A model generated the notes under the pieces. That model had not been told where the DNA came from, made no database searches, and was given only the letters and a program-made list of their open reading frames with translations. Made by a program: the position numbers and the translations under genes. A DNA stretch of 64,000 nt from assembly GCA_014529385.2 (NCBI GenBank), contig CM043958.1, positions 75,527,169 through 75,591,168 on the forward strand, given 5' to 3'. Positions 10,007 through 20,836 of the stretch are shown piece after piece. The DNA is from Adiantum capillus-veneris. Taxonomy: Eukaryota > Streptophyta > Polypodiopsida > Polypodiales > Pteridaceae. The stretch's first letter is position 1, and every line of letters starts with the position of its first letter.

Positions 10007-11071
10007 TGTTGGACGGATACGCCGCGACGGATGTCAGCATAGCGAGAACTCACCTAACATATAATTGTCAACTGACGACAGAGCTCGACCCGCAGGCGCG
10101 TGGAAGCAAGCAAAGGGTGTCAACCTCTACTCGACAGACTAATGACTACTTCCTACAGAGATATCAACTCTACATGCCATCGGTTCTGTGAATGTGAGAG
10201 TCTCCATGATGCTACCGCAAGCCAAAATCCCATTAGAGATTCTCGAAACGTTACGAAACTTGAGGGATATCCTAGCAACACCAATAGGCCACTCTCCCTA
10301 AGGTCCGTGACAAAAAAAACCTACCCAATACCCTCCGTGCAGAAAACGCGTAGGATGTCTGGCCGGTTTTTACAGGTCGACGTTTCCGAAAACTAAAGTG
10401 CTATGTGTAGCTCTACTCGCTCTGATCGCGTGGATATGCTGAAATGCAAAAACGGACAACAGTTACTCAACGAAACTCCAAAAGTAGCTTGCGGGTGAAT
10501 CTGCCAAAACACAGACGAATGTGCGTGATGTAAGCATCAACACGTAGCTCTCCTCGTGGGCAACACACTGCTGCTCTCCGTTTGCGATTTCGACCACCGT
10601 AGCTCCTGTAGCGCACACACACACACTCTCTCACTCTCTCGCAGTCTCCCAACGACACCGAAGATCAGATTATTAGAAGTCTCTTTACAAAGCTTTAGGT
10701 TTTGGCTTATATACTAAGCCTTAGAAAACCTAATGTCCGACCAAAATGACTTGATTTGTCCCTAGGCTTCTATAGAGCTTAATTACAACACCGTGAGCTG
10801 GCTTTGCTCATCCAACAAGCATCTGTGGCCTAAATACAATTGCCGACTTAAAATATGAAGTTCCCGTAAACATTACAAAAGTGGCTGTAATGGCTCAAAA
10901 TAATAATAACGGGATATTCGATGATGTCCATGAGCTTGTATCTTCACATTACAACATCCATCTTCGTCTTCATCACTTCATCAACATCTTTATTTGGAAT
11001 CTTTAGAGAATCTTTGAGGAATCTTTATGGAATCTTTGTGGAAGCGTTGTTGAAAGGTTGACCTTTCAACA
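10007..11071 (-). repeat. 3' LTR of element G
   Basis: Direct copy of 19512-20548. In element orientation it starts with a hairpin, TGTTGAAAGGT paired with ACCTTTCAACA (plus-strand 11048-11071), and ends CGTCCAACA. The TATA box is the complement of 10706-10713. The half-palindrome ACATCCTACGCG is the complement of 10347-10358. This copy holds about 20 bp near 10490 that the other LTR lacks. Confidence 0.92.
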
Positions 11072-11105
11072 CTCTCCCCTCCGAAGTCTTGTCGTCCCCG
11101 ACAAG
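11072..11105 (-). promoter_or_regulatory. Polypurine tract and stem-loop of element G
   Basis: On the minus strand CTTCGGAGGGGAGAG (11086-11072) directly precedes the LTR. Immediately upstream CTTGTCG-GGGA-CGACAAG (11105-11088) forms a perfect 7-bp stem with a GNRA-type loop. It matches the element A arrangement at 9012-9043. Confidence 0.75.
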
Positions 11106-12379
11106 ACCCTATGTCTGCAGTGGTCTTGACGAGTGCTTCATGTTTTGGTGTTGGTTGAAGCTTTTCTTGTTGCAGTTGTTTCTACCAGATGCTTTGTATG
11201 TTGTAGAGTTAGCTTTTTCTTGTACATGTAGTGTAGTTGAAGCCATACCTCTCCCCCTCCGATTGGTTGTTGTAGCGTGAATAACTCGAGTGAGGTTTGT
11301 TGTTGCAGTAAGTCTTTATCTTGGCAGCTCTGTATTGTTTGTTCTTTGGGTGTCATCCTGCATGTGTACCTATAAACTTGAAGCCTTTTTGAATTGTTTC
11401 TGGGCTGCTTCCCTTGGATCCTATAGTTGATGAGCATGTAGTTGTTTGGGGATGTCATTGGTCTGCTTTTCTGTGTTTTAATAAGAAAAATAGTAAAAAT
11501 AAAATGTTGGGTATATTACAAAATGAAGGTCTTGGATACCTGGATAAGACTAAAGGGAAAAACCCAGTGGGAAAAAATTCCTTAAGTCACAATTAAATGT
11601 CAGGCTATATGTACTTATGTATTGATGTAACCGAGTTTTGTTAAGTTAAAGTACTTATGGCCGTATGGTTACTATTATTGACTAGATATACATTAAATAA
11701 GTGTTAGTAGCATGAAGTCAAAGTCGTTGTTGTTGAACAAATGCTTATGAAACCTGTTACCGCTTCGTCATCGTCATTTTGTTGTGTAAGTGCATGGGTG
11801 GAACACAAATCGTGTCAAATGCAAATGTCCAATGATGGGACATGATATATGCTTGCACAGATAGATGCATGGGAAACAATATGCTGTGCGAGAAGAGTTT
11901 GAATGGGTGCTTCCAGGAGTGAACGTAGCTAGAGAAGCAAAAATATATTTGACTTCAAGAACTGCCGTTACTCACAAGAAGGGTTTTGGTCACGAGGTTT
12001 TTTTCACTCTCCTCACTGTGTTCATGTGCGTGAATGTTTTCTGGACTGCTCCGCCACTCCACCATTTAAAATAGTAGACTTTGACTCTTATGCTCACCTC
12101 TTCCAGCATGAGTGACATGACTTTATGTATGCTCAACTCTCCAGCTTGAGCTTATATCTATTAGCTAGACTCATAGACCACAGAGAAAATATTAGACTTG
12201 AAGCTTGGGTCTGACGCTTGCTCATTTAGTGGCTCAGCTGCTCGACTCTTGACTCTTATGCCATGATTTTTATGGTGACTTGACTTACTCTCGGGAGCTT
12301 TCGACCAAGAATAGGTTTTGAAATTCAAAACTCCCATCCTCGAAGAGAGGATTTGTAAAGGACCATACTGGCAATATTG
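11106..12379 (-). other. Element G 3' untranslated region
   Basis: Non-coding as far as I can see. An open frame of 106 codons (11458-11138, minus) has no recognisable features. The part at 12075-12250 is conserved with the A 3' UTR and keeps its two stem-loops: GCTCAA/TTGAGC at 12131-12151, and CTCA/TGAG near 12090-12112. Confidence 0.6.
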
Positions 12380-13223
12380 GTTTCTTTTGCCATACCTGGG
12401 TGACCTTGGTTGTCAAAATTTATTTTTGTTGTTGTTGGTCCCTTGGTTGAGAAGATTGGCTCGCTCCATTCTCCGTAACTCTTTGTCTATCATGTCTTGA
12501 CATTTCTTGAGAGCTAGAGATGACTTCAATCTTCTTCGTTATGTGTTGTTCTTTTGGCACCCATTTGTATCTACATCGTGTGATTAGCGTGTCTTTATAG
12601 CTATCCTTTGCCTTGACTGTGACATTGTCCTTGATTTTGCCTTCCGTGAAATTGCAATTATTTTCAAGCTGAAGTCGTTTTCTTGAAGAATGTTTACCTG
12701 ACATCTTTGGTAGCCAGATTCTCCGATTTCCTTGATAGTAACCTTGTGCTTGAAGAATTGTAGATGACACTTCCCATGATGTTTTTGATGTCGTATTGAG
12801 ATGTACAAGAGTGCCATTTTTGGGATTATTTATCGATGAAGTCCTATGTTGGTATGAAGGCCAGCTGGATTTGAAATTTCCTGCATACCTTTGGAGAGCC
12901 TTGTTGGTTGGTCTCCTTTGGCAATATAAATATGAGCTTTGTTGCTTTTGGGGACGCTTTTTGAAACCTTTATCCACCACATAAGCCGAGGTCTATGGTT
13001 TTGGTAACCAAAGTATCTTTTGACCCTCATAATAACCTTGCTCTGCTAAGCTGTAGTGGGAGGCTATCCATCCCATGTGTTTACCTTTCGTCAATTGGCT
13101 AGGCTCATTTACCCATATTGGGTCCTTGACCTTTATTTCTTCAGTTTTAATGTAGACCTTTGATTTTTGTCGATGATGATCTCGCAGTGTAGGGTATTTT
13201 GGTTGAAAAACTTTCTTTGGAGT
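12380..13223 (-). pseudogene. Element G W-x-P-K tail region
   Basis: Read on the minus strand, a basic Lys/Gln/Ser-rich tail follows the protease. It contains LWLPK (about 13013-12999), IWLPK (about 12720-12704), KWVPK (about 12570-12551) and the variant VWQKK (about 12398-12380). The first two lie in a longer repeated context, QGYYxGxxxxWLPK. The VWQKK variant matches CIWQKK at the corresponding place in element C. The longest open piece is 12980-12420. There are several frame changes, so this copy is decayed. Nucleic-acid binding is possible from the charge, but it is not shown. Confidence 0.65.
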
Positions 13224-13736
13224 CTACCTTGGGCGTGGAAGCATATTGACCGTTGATATAGAAGCATTGTCTTGAACCTCAGTGGGTTTGGCTAAAGACC
13301 TTGATTGCAGAGGATGTGTTTGTTGGTAGGACATTTGTGGGCTTATTTTGGCTTTGCCTTTGTGAGCAGCCGATAATCTTGGAGCGGTAGTAGGGTGTCT
13401 TTCTTGAGAGCTAGTCGTGATGACCATCATTGAAGATTCAAATTCTTCTTCAAGTGTTTTTGCCCATAGCTTGGACAAAATCAAATGTGTACTCATTGTC
13501 AATGAATCCACCACTAGGAATCTGTCTTTGATTACCTTTGACCGTAGTTTAAGGGTAGCTTCTGCAATCCCTAAACTTGTGACAGCTATTCCATGTGATA
13601 TAGGAATCTGTACCTGAATTTCATACAGTTCTGGCTTACCTAGAAGTAACCACAACCCATAAGACATGACATTAGTCGTGGCAGTGCAATCTATCTCTGC
13701 TGTAAAGCTGAATTTCAGTTTCTCACACACATCCAA
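13224..13736 (-). pseudogene. Element G retropepsin-like domain, PR2 type
   Basis: A 170-codon minus-strand frame aligns with the second protease of element C. Shared landmarks are the opening MD(V/L)CxK, an active-site region followed by SY, the SLGI/TLGV block, and the closing LILSKLW in place of MILGIPW. The active site reads D-C-T-A instead of the D-T-G-A seen in C. The Asp is kept, but the Gly needed for the loop is gone, so activity is doubtful. It is followed by the W-x-P-K tail, exactly as in C. The PR1 type found in A and C is absent from G. Confidence 0.68.
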
Positions 13737-14533
13737 CGAGAATTTAATCTTCTTGTGGCTGCCAAGTAGCTGATGTCCTCGTTGCTTTCGGTATTTTTCT
13801 TGGACTTTTGTGCCTTGAAGGCTTTGTCATCCTCTTGTATGTTGAACTTCTTTGTCATTTGACTGGTTGTAGCATGTCCCAAGTGCTTACTATCTTCTGC
13901 TGTAGCTCTTGTTGGTGTTCATTGCTAGGTTCTGATTGTGACGCCTTGATTCTTGATTTTAGAAGCTCTCTATCAGTGTTTACTTCTTCTAACACTTGAA
14001 GGTCATTCAATGGTGACTTTTCTTCTTGGAAATGTTCTGAAGCTTGTGTGGCAGGATGTTGAGGTTGAATCTCTTCTTCTGATGCAATGGTCGCCGTGGC
14101 CTTTGGTTTCCATTGTTCCATGGGTTTTTGTAGAGTCTCTTCTCAAAAATATTCATTCATATCCTGTATTTCTTGTCCTTGGTAGTCAATCTTGGACTCA
14201 TTCATTTCCTGTTCTTCTGTGCATTCTATGTATTCAGTTACATCTTCTTTTAGCTTCTCATACTCTTTGATTTGTTCAATCACCAATGAAGAGTCCACAA
14301 TAGAGAATTTATTTGGTAGACTTTCAGCTTCATCCATTGATTCTATTTGCATGTCTTCCACTTGTGACGTGGCACTAAGAATTTTTGTTACCTCTGCCAC
14401 CTCTTCTTGTGTTGGCTCACTATGGTCAGAATCTTGGCTTCTTTTTCTCTCGAACCTTGAACTGCAAGCTTCATCTTCATCACCTTGTGGATGCTTTGAC
14501 TTGTCCTCACTGAGGTTCCTTAAACGATCTTGA
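13737..14533 (-). pseudogene. Element G acidic linker
   Basis: A Glu/Gln/Ser-rich region on the minus strand, mainly 14400-13855 in one frame with a single stop near 14143. It has many acidic runs and probable coiled-coil heptads (for example near IEQIKEYEKLKEDVTEY). It lies between the zinc knuckle and PR2, the place where C carries its charged linker and, beyond that, the pol genes lost from G. No catalytic motif is visible. Confidence 0.55.
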
Positions 14534-14649
14534 ATCAGCTAATTCAATTGATCTTTTTTGAAAGCCTGATTCTCTATGATAATGTCGTTGACACCCTTGA
14601 CTTCAAGCAACTGTGTCTTGAGCCTATCTTTTGTGCTCTGCGACAAGAT

Positions 14650-15315
14650 CTACTTCTTTTTTCGAGATCTCGTTGGGGATTCTTGCTTCCGTTCCCTTGT
14701 TGTCATTGTCTGAACTTTGCTTTTGGCTTGTTGCTTCTTCTTTTGCATGTAGAGCTTTGCTGGGCAGTCCTTCACTAAATGACCAATGGCACATTGGTCG
14801 CAATATGTTGTTATCTCAACATGTGCACCCTTTGGACGAGGCAACCCTCCATAATACTGCTGATAATGGTTTCCTGTGGTATCTAGATATAGATATGACC
14901 TCTTCTTTGCATGCATGAACCTGTAGATTACGACTGACTTAGGTGTATCCACTGGCTTTGTCTCTTTATCCTTCATCGTCTTGTCCTTGAGAAGCTGAAA
15001 ATAGCTTCCATTATTGCTTGCATACAAAATCAAATCACTATCCATGCTTTCTAGCAGTTGTAATGCTAATTCTTCCATCAGTATATGGTCTTTGACGTGG
15101 GGCTTCTGCATAGCCTTAGGGCTATGTTTCCGAGTTGATTTTGGCGAGTTCTGCACCGAGGGTGAAGATTGAACCGAATCTTTGTTTTCCGTTTCCCTTG
15201 ATGGTGCTTTTGGACGGGGTCCAAGTATGTGATTTACAGGTTGCCCACAATTGCTAAACTCATCCATATTTTTCACACCAGCTATTTCATAGTGCCTATC
15301 GTATTTGTCGACCAC
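14650..15315 (-). pseudogene. gag: Element G gag C-terminal part with zinc knuckle
   Basis: A 221-codon minus-strand frame. A Ser/Pro/Lys-rich first half leads to a Cys-His box CDQCAIGHLVKDC (plus-strand 14764-14802, CX2CX3HX4C), then a Lys/Arg-rich tail ending RSRKKK. The knuckle has the same spacing and a similar sequence to the second box of element A (CLECGITHLIPDC). This part of Gag normally binds the element RNA for packaging. It is preceded by two more gag pieces in other frames. Confidence 0.75.
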
Positions 15316-15369
15316 AATGACATCTTGACCTGACCTTTTACATTGGGCATTGTGAATTTCCAGTGGTCT

Positions 15370-15840
15370 CTACTCCGTCTTGGCATCTTCCAATGCTTCT
15401 TGAAATTCCACTTGGGCTCCTGAAAAGGACACTGCTTCTTGTAAAACTGGACTTCTTAATCCCGCTCTTGAAGATATAGGGTCTCTTTGTTGAGTTTGAA
15501 CTCCCCCCATCCGAGAGGGTTCCATATCTGATGTTGGCATCTGTTTAATGCCTGATGATATGACTTCTTGTGCTTTGTTAAGTAGCTCTTGAGACCGAGA
15601 TAGTTCTTTTTGAAGTTGGGCTATCTTCATAGCTGGTACTTCTTGTGCTGGTGCGGTGCACGAGACTTGTGTTGTGTCTTTCCATGTTGTGTCTTGTGTT
15701 GTGCCTTGTGTTGTGCCTTGTTGTGTGGCATGTGATGTGTCACTCATTTTTGCATTGACAACTGTCGTTGTTAATTCTTCCAGGTGCGTGGTTAGAGGTA
15801 AACCCATGACGAGATGGTATACATTACCACCTTTAGACAT
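15370..15840 (-). pseudogene. gag: Element G gag middle part
   Basis: A 156-codon minus-strand frame. It includes a degenerate Thr/Gln repeat (QGTTQGTTQDTTW; plus strand about 15680-15725), followed by a Gln/Ser/Glu-rich segment with a short predicted helix (KIAQLQKELSRSQELLNKAQEV). No capsid motif like the QKWVNRKY of element A is obvious, so the capsid core of G may be deleted or too diverged. It is assigned to gag by position between the N-terminal and zinc-knuckle pieces. Confidence 0.5.
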
Positions 15841-16315
15841 GTAGTCTTCTCCTCTTGAGCCAAACGCTTCTGCTGTAAAGTAATGATTTTTTTTCTACAG
15901 GAACTTCATGACTTGTGACAACCCTGTAGTATCGACCGTCTTCGTCTCCATAGAGGGTACCAATTTTTGGTTTTCCATCTTGTGCTTTGTACAAAAAAAT
16001 ACTTGGAGGATATGCGTAGAGTTCTGTAAGTTGATCCTTGTACAACATTTCTATCTCATTGTCGATGTATTTTCCGTGCCTCATGTAAATTGATCCCAGA
16101 CAGTCTTCCATGAAATTTGGACGTGGGTGTAGTACATTCTTCGCTGTTTCAACTTCCACATATTGAGATGTCCGAGTTTCCTCTGTATCTTTCTTTGTCT
16201 TGATGTACAAATTCCGATTGTCATCCTCATAGCATGGAAATCCTTTGTAGTATCTAATCAGATAGATCCAAATTTGCTCTCTTGTAATTTCTGTGGATGT
16301 ACTTGAAGCTTCATC
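15833..16315 (-). pseudogene. gag: Element G gag N-terminal part
   Basis: Open on the minus strand from a stop at about 16316 down to 15833. It aligns loosely with the N-terminal Gag of A: G has KYIDNEIEMLYK...GRYYRVV where A has RYIDDNEVNLYR...GREYRVV. I see no clear start codon at its upstream end. A Lys-rich frame (16610-16422) further upstream could be the true N-terminus. Confidence 0.6.
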
Positions 16316-17379
16316 TCAGCTGGTCTGATTCCTTTGAGACACCATTGCTTTCGTCTTGACTCCCTTGTTGTATCTGTTCAGTGATAGCTCTAATTGCTTG
16401 CCTCAATGCTAATAAAAATTATTAGCACCCTTGTGTCGGCCTTTTTCGCTTGAGTTTCTTCAGCTTTTGTGGATTCCTTAATCTCTGAGTTTTCTGAAGT
16501 GGGCTTTGCTTGAACTTCTTAGCTCCCTTGCTTGCCAGGGTTGATACTGTCTTGTCTAGCTGCTTGATTTTCCTAGAGCTTTTTAGGAGGCCTCGATCTA
16601 GTGGAATCACTGTGATAAGTTATGCAACTTACCACTATACTGCAACGACTGCTCCCTTCGTAGCGATTCTTGAGTCAAGATAACCTGTGTTCACTTTAGC
16701 ACACAATCTACAAAATTCTATTTAGCTGGCAAACTTTTTCACAATGAATGCAAAAATTCTTGATGTACCTTTGACGCCACACTTGTTCCTTGAGCTCGGA
16801 AGTGACTTTCAAGTTCACTTTTCCCTGAACTAAACTTAAGCTAGCACAAGAGAATTATGCACAAGTCGCAGTGATTTGCTAGCAAAAATCTTGTGTTAAA
16901 GTTCTCCAAAACTTGCGACTGTTGTTGCAAAATCAAGAATCCTTGTATATGGTCTTACTGCTACCAGATTTGTGTATGGACGTACACTAGTCCGTAGTTA
17001 ACTTTTACACCTTCCCGTGGGTGACCAATGGTTTTCCCAAAAGATAATTTCAATTTGCTAACTGAGTAGTCTTCAAAAACCGTGACTGTTTTCTCACAAT
17101 TCTTTCGAACTGTCGGTTTTAGACACCCCTGACTTTCGGATGCATTTAGTTCAAGTTCTACTCTAAGATCTGTAGTGTCGCTCTCAAGCTACGTTTTGAT
17201 ATAAAAACTTTTCTAATCCGATACCGTTTGTGAAAGTTATGGCCAAAACAGTGAAATGCAGTTTAGAATGGTCAAAATGAGTCCAAATTCAATTTTGAAA
17301 GAAGATTTGGGATCTCTGTGACACTGTGAACACTCTTGTATGGTCAAAATTACAGTTGGACCCTAAAACTGGCCTAGAG
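16316..17379 (-). other. Element G leader, gag-proximal part
   Basis: Mostly non-coding. A 62-codon Lys/Arg-rich minus-strand frame (16610-16422) may be a remnant of the gag start, but there is no homologue in A or C to confirm it. About 17090-17260 matches the end of the leader of A (about 1700-1860), so G carries several hundred extra bases here compared with A. Confidence 0.45.
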
Positions 17380-18968
17380 ATATCGTACGCGTAGGATGTC
17401 TATATGCTCAGAATTAACAAAATTTGGTCCAGAAACTCCCCTTGAGTCCAACAACACAATGGTATGCTCAGAATTTTATTTGGACCTAAAAATGGCCTTG
17501 ATACATCCTACGTGTAGGATGTCTTTTTTCTCAGAATGACTTGAAATTTTCACCCCAGCTTCTCCTTGATGTGCTGATCACAGTGGTGTGCTCATAGGTT
17601 GTTTTGGAGTCCTAAATCAAGCTGGAGACATCCTACGCGTAGGATGTCTAACTACTCAGATTTTGTCCAAAATTGATCCAAGATTCTCCTAGGGCTCAAC
17701 AACCCAATGGTATGCTTAGATTTGAATTTGGATGTCAATAGGTCAAGATTTGGGCTGCATAAGCTTCTAGTGCACTCCAAGAGTAGGATGTCTGACAATT
17801 CTTGTCTTTGCTTGGTAAATAGGCCAAACAAGGTCCAAATTCACTTTTGAAAAAAAGTTATGGAATCCTTGAGACACTTAGAACCTCCCTACATGGATAT
17901 AGTAGAATTTTGACCACTTTATGACCCTGGAAACATCCTACGCGTAGGATGTATTTTTGCTCTGTTTCAGCTCAAACTTGCACTGTAGCTTCCCCTTGAT
18001 GTGCTAAACTCACAGCTACTTTTACTTTTTGATTCTGACACCTATAGGTTGGTCAAATGATCAAGAATCTGTTCCAAAAGCCTGATGTCTGTTCTGATGA
18101 ATTCCCAAGTCAAATCAGCTCCAAATTGGACCAAGTTTGCCTAGGAGGCTTATCTAAGGCTATATGACAGCATGGTATGGTCACATTAGAATTTTGGTCT
18201 CAAAATCATGCAGGAGACATCCTATACGTAGGATGTCTTTTTGCCCAGAATGAACCCAAACTTGGACCAAAGATTCCCCTAGTCTTCAGCAACCCATTGG
18301 TATGCTTAGATTTGAGTTAAGATGTCAAAAGGCCCCAAAACTAGCTATTCTTGACTTTTTCAGTCAAAAATGCTAAAGTCTGTTCAATCTTCCTTTCACT
18401 GACCCAAATGAGATGAAATTTATCACATGCACTCAATACAACATTTAGAACATGCCTTTGAAGTCATCCTATGGTTTGGTCTCAAAATTAGGCCTTGGAC
18501 ACAATTTGGGTAGGATGTCTGGCAATTCTCGTCTTTTGGCTTTAATCTGTCAAAATTTGGTCACATTTCCACTTTCCAGGCGAAAATAGGGTAGAACCTA
18601 CCTTCTTAACACACTGGTAACCTCAGATTTTCAAAAAAGTGCACAGATCACCCTGTAGACATCCTATACGTAGGATACCTACTGCTGATTTTTTCAGAAT
18701 GAAGTGTCCCTGATGCTTCCTTATGCTCTCAGCAAGTGCAAGTATTCTTCACAATTGCAGAAACATGCAAAACTCACTCAATTTAAGCCTTTTTTGAAAT
18801 TTTACGTTTTCTGACTCCGCCTTTTGGCTTTTGGTCAACAAAAATAGGAAAAAACACTCAAGTCAATATGTTACTAGGGTAAAACCTACTGTCTGAACTG
18901 ACCGGTAACCTCAGTTTCCCCAAATTCCCTGCCAAAAGTACCCTGGAGACATCCTACGCGTAGGATGT
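17380..18968 (-). repeat. Palindrome array in the leader of element G
   Basis: Palindromes or near-palindromes of the A type start at 18949, 18659, 18217, 17933, 17628, 17503 and 17380. In element order the spacings are 290, 442, 284, 305, 125 and 123 bp. This is collinear with A except that one 125-bp unit is missing and one upstream copy lies beyond the left edge of A. Several copies have lost the central CGCG to changes such as CGTG and TACG, as expected from CpG decay. The stretch 17090-18817 is the reverse complement of 1-1860. Confidence 0.88.
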
Positions 18969-19491
18969 CCACTGTCTTAAACTGCAATTTTTTTCTGGCA
19001 GTAGTATTCCCTATGCTTTGTAGAGCTCTCAGCAATAATCACAGAAAATTTTGGACTTCAAATCAGCTTCCAAACACAATTTACCGTCTTTCCTACTTAG
19101 CATTTTCCACTTCTCTGATGAGCCTAACAGCAAATAAGACATGCATAAAGTACTCTAGATCAGCAATCAAGATATCCTACTTACCCTACTCCTACTCATC
19201 ATGTGAGATGGTGATTTTGATTTCTTGGTTGCTTCCTAGCCTCACACGGACTCTCAAGTCAACCTACCACCACATCTACAACTCCAACTCCTACTCTCTA
19301 CACCCCAACCTACGACTACCTAATACTACCTAAGACGAAGGATCTAGGCCAAACACACGCTCCCTAGACTCCCTCTAAGACCAAAAGAGTCCACCACTCT
19401 TCGATCCTATCTAAAAGAATGAATATACTCTGGCAAGCCAGAGGGACCTCTATCCTCAAGGACTAGCCTCGGTCACCTACTTAGGGCCCTC

Positions 19492-19510
19492 GTCCCGAGC
19501 AGCGGCGCCA
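19492..19510 (-). promoter_or_regulatory. Primer-binding site of element G (tRNA-Asp-like)
   Basis: On the minus strand, one base inside the 5' LTR, the sequence reads TGGCGCCGCTGCTCGGGAC. It matches the complement of the plant tRNA-Asp 3' end at most positions, with a few mismatches. Athila-type Ty3 elements use the same primer. Confidence 0.75.
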
Positions 19511-19511
19511 A

Positions 19512-20548
19512 TGTTGGACGAATACGCCGCGACAGACGTCAGCATAGCGAGAACTCACCTAACATATAATTGTCAACTGAGAACGGAGCTCGACCCGCAG
19601 GCGTGTGGAAGCAAGAAAAGGGTGTCAACCTCTAATCGACCGACTCATGACTACTTCCTACAGAGATATCAACTCTACATGCCATCGGTTTTGTGAATGT
19701 GAGAGTCTCCTATGATGCTACCGCAAGCCAAAAGCCCATTAGACGTTCTCGAAACGTTACGAAACTTGAGGGATATCCTATCAACACCAATAGGCCACTC
19801 TCCCTAAGGTCCGTGACCAAAAAATCCTACCCAATACCCTCCGTGCAGAAAACGCGTAGGATGTCTGGCCGGTTTTTGCAGGTCGACGTTTCCGAAAACT
19901 AAAGTGCCTAATGTGTAGCTCTACTCGCTATGATCGTGTGGATATGCTGAAATGCAAAAACGAACAACAGTTACTCACCGAAACTCCAAAAGTAGAAAAC
20001 ACAGACGAATGCGCGTGATGTAAGCATCAACGCGTAGCTCTCCTCGTGGGAAACACATTGCTGCTCTCCGTTTGCGATTTTGACCACCGTAGCTCCTGTA
20101 GCGCGCACACACACTCTCTCACTCTCTCGCAGTCTCCCAACGACACCAAAGATCAGATTATTAGAAGTCTCTTGACAAAGCTTTAGGTTTTGGCTTATAT
20201 ACTAAGCCTTAGAAAACCTAATGTCCGACCAAAATGACCTGATTTGTCCCTAGGCTTCTATAGAGCTTAATTACAACACCGTGAGCTGGCTTTGGTCATC
20301 CAACAAGTATCTGTGGCCTAAATACAATTGCCGACTTAAAATATGAAGTTCCCGTAAACATTACAAAAGTGGCCGTAATGGCTCAAAATAATAATAACGG
20401 GATATTTGATGATGTCCATGAGCTTGTATCTTCACATTATAACATCCATCTTCGTCTTCATCACTTCATCAGCATCTTTATTTGGAGTCTTTAGAGAATC
20501 TTTGAGGAATCTTTATGGAAGCGTTGTTGAAAGGTTGACCTTTTAACA
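19512..20548 (-). repeat. 5' LTR of element G
   Basis: Partner of 10007-11071. In element orientation transcription would run leftwards from a TATA box complementary to 20194-20201. The half-palindrome ACATCCTACGCG is the complement of 19853-19864. The opening hairpin at 20525-20548 has one arm mismatch compared with the other LTR. The two LTRs differ by scattered substitutions and a short deletion, so the insertion is not very recent. Confidence 0.92.
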
Positions 20549-20836
20549 AACAATGAAGTAGAATACGACACACTACTTCATGGTTTGAAGATGTGCATTA
20601 GTCAAGATATACAACGTCTCATGGTAAAGGGGGATGCACTTCTTATGTGAATCAAATCTTAGGCATTTGGGCATGCAAGAATGAAAGCCTAAGGGACAAA
20701 GGTTCGTGTCATCTGTAGGTTGTTTAATCAATTTGAAGAAGTGAAATTGTGTCATATTCCTAGGAAACAGAATGAAGATGCTGATTTACTTGCACAACAA
20801 GTAGTTACATGTGTTGAGAAAGAAGTGTAGGTCATC
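20549..20836 (+). pseudogene. Element B archaeal-type RNase H, C-terminal part
   Basis: The frame starts N-N-E-V-E-Y-D-T-L-L-H-G-L, with the active-site Glu of the archaeal-type RNase H. It runs through KGDALL (consensus KGDSxLV, the next acidic site) to KQNEDADLLAQ (consensus NxxAD.LA, the last Asp). Two or three in-frame stops interrupt it. The N-terminal Asp-containing strand lies on the far side of the A and G insertions. The domain removes RNA from RNA-DNA hybrids. Its presence separates B from the chromovirus elements D and E. Confidence 0.7.

Larger units (their letters stand above)
10007..20548 (-). mobile_element. Element G: complete non-autonomous Ty3-type LTR retrotransposon
   Basis: Two direct LTRs (10007-11071 and 19512-20548) bound a minus-strand interior, and the 5-bp target duplication AACAA flanks both ends. 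Reading the minus strand, the order is LTR, primer site like tRNA-Asp, palindrome-rich leader, gag with a zinc knuckle, acidic linker, a retropepsin-like domain of the PR2 type, W-x-P-K tail, 3' UTR, polypurine tract, LTR. Reverse transcriptase, RNase H and integrase are absent, so movement would need proteins from a relative such as C. It is inserted in the RNase H region of B, next to A and in the opposite orientation. Confidence 0.92.

Noticed and set aside
11138-11458. 106-codon minus-strand frame as a further element G gene
   Set aside because: It is in the sense direction but has no motif, no homologue in A or C, and lies next to the polypurine tract.
18965-19333. 122-codon plus-strand frame
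   Set aside because: It is antisense to the leader of element G, starts inside a palindrome, and is low-complexity Ser/Leu/Tyr sequence with no motif.
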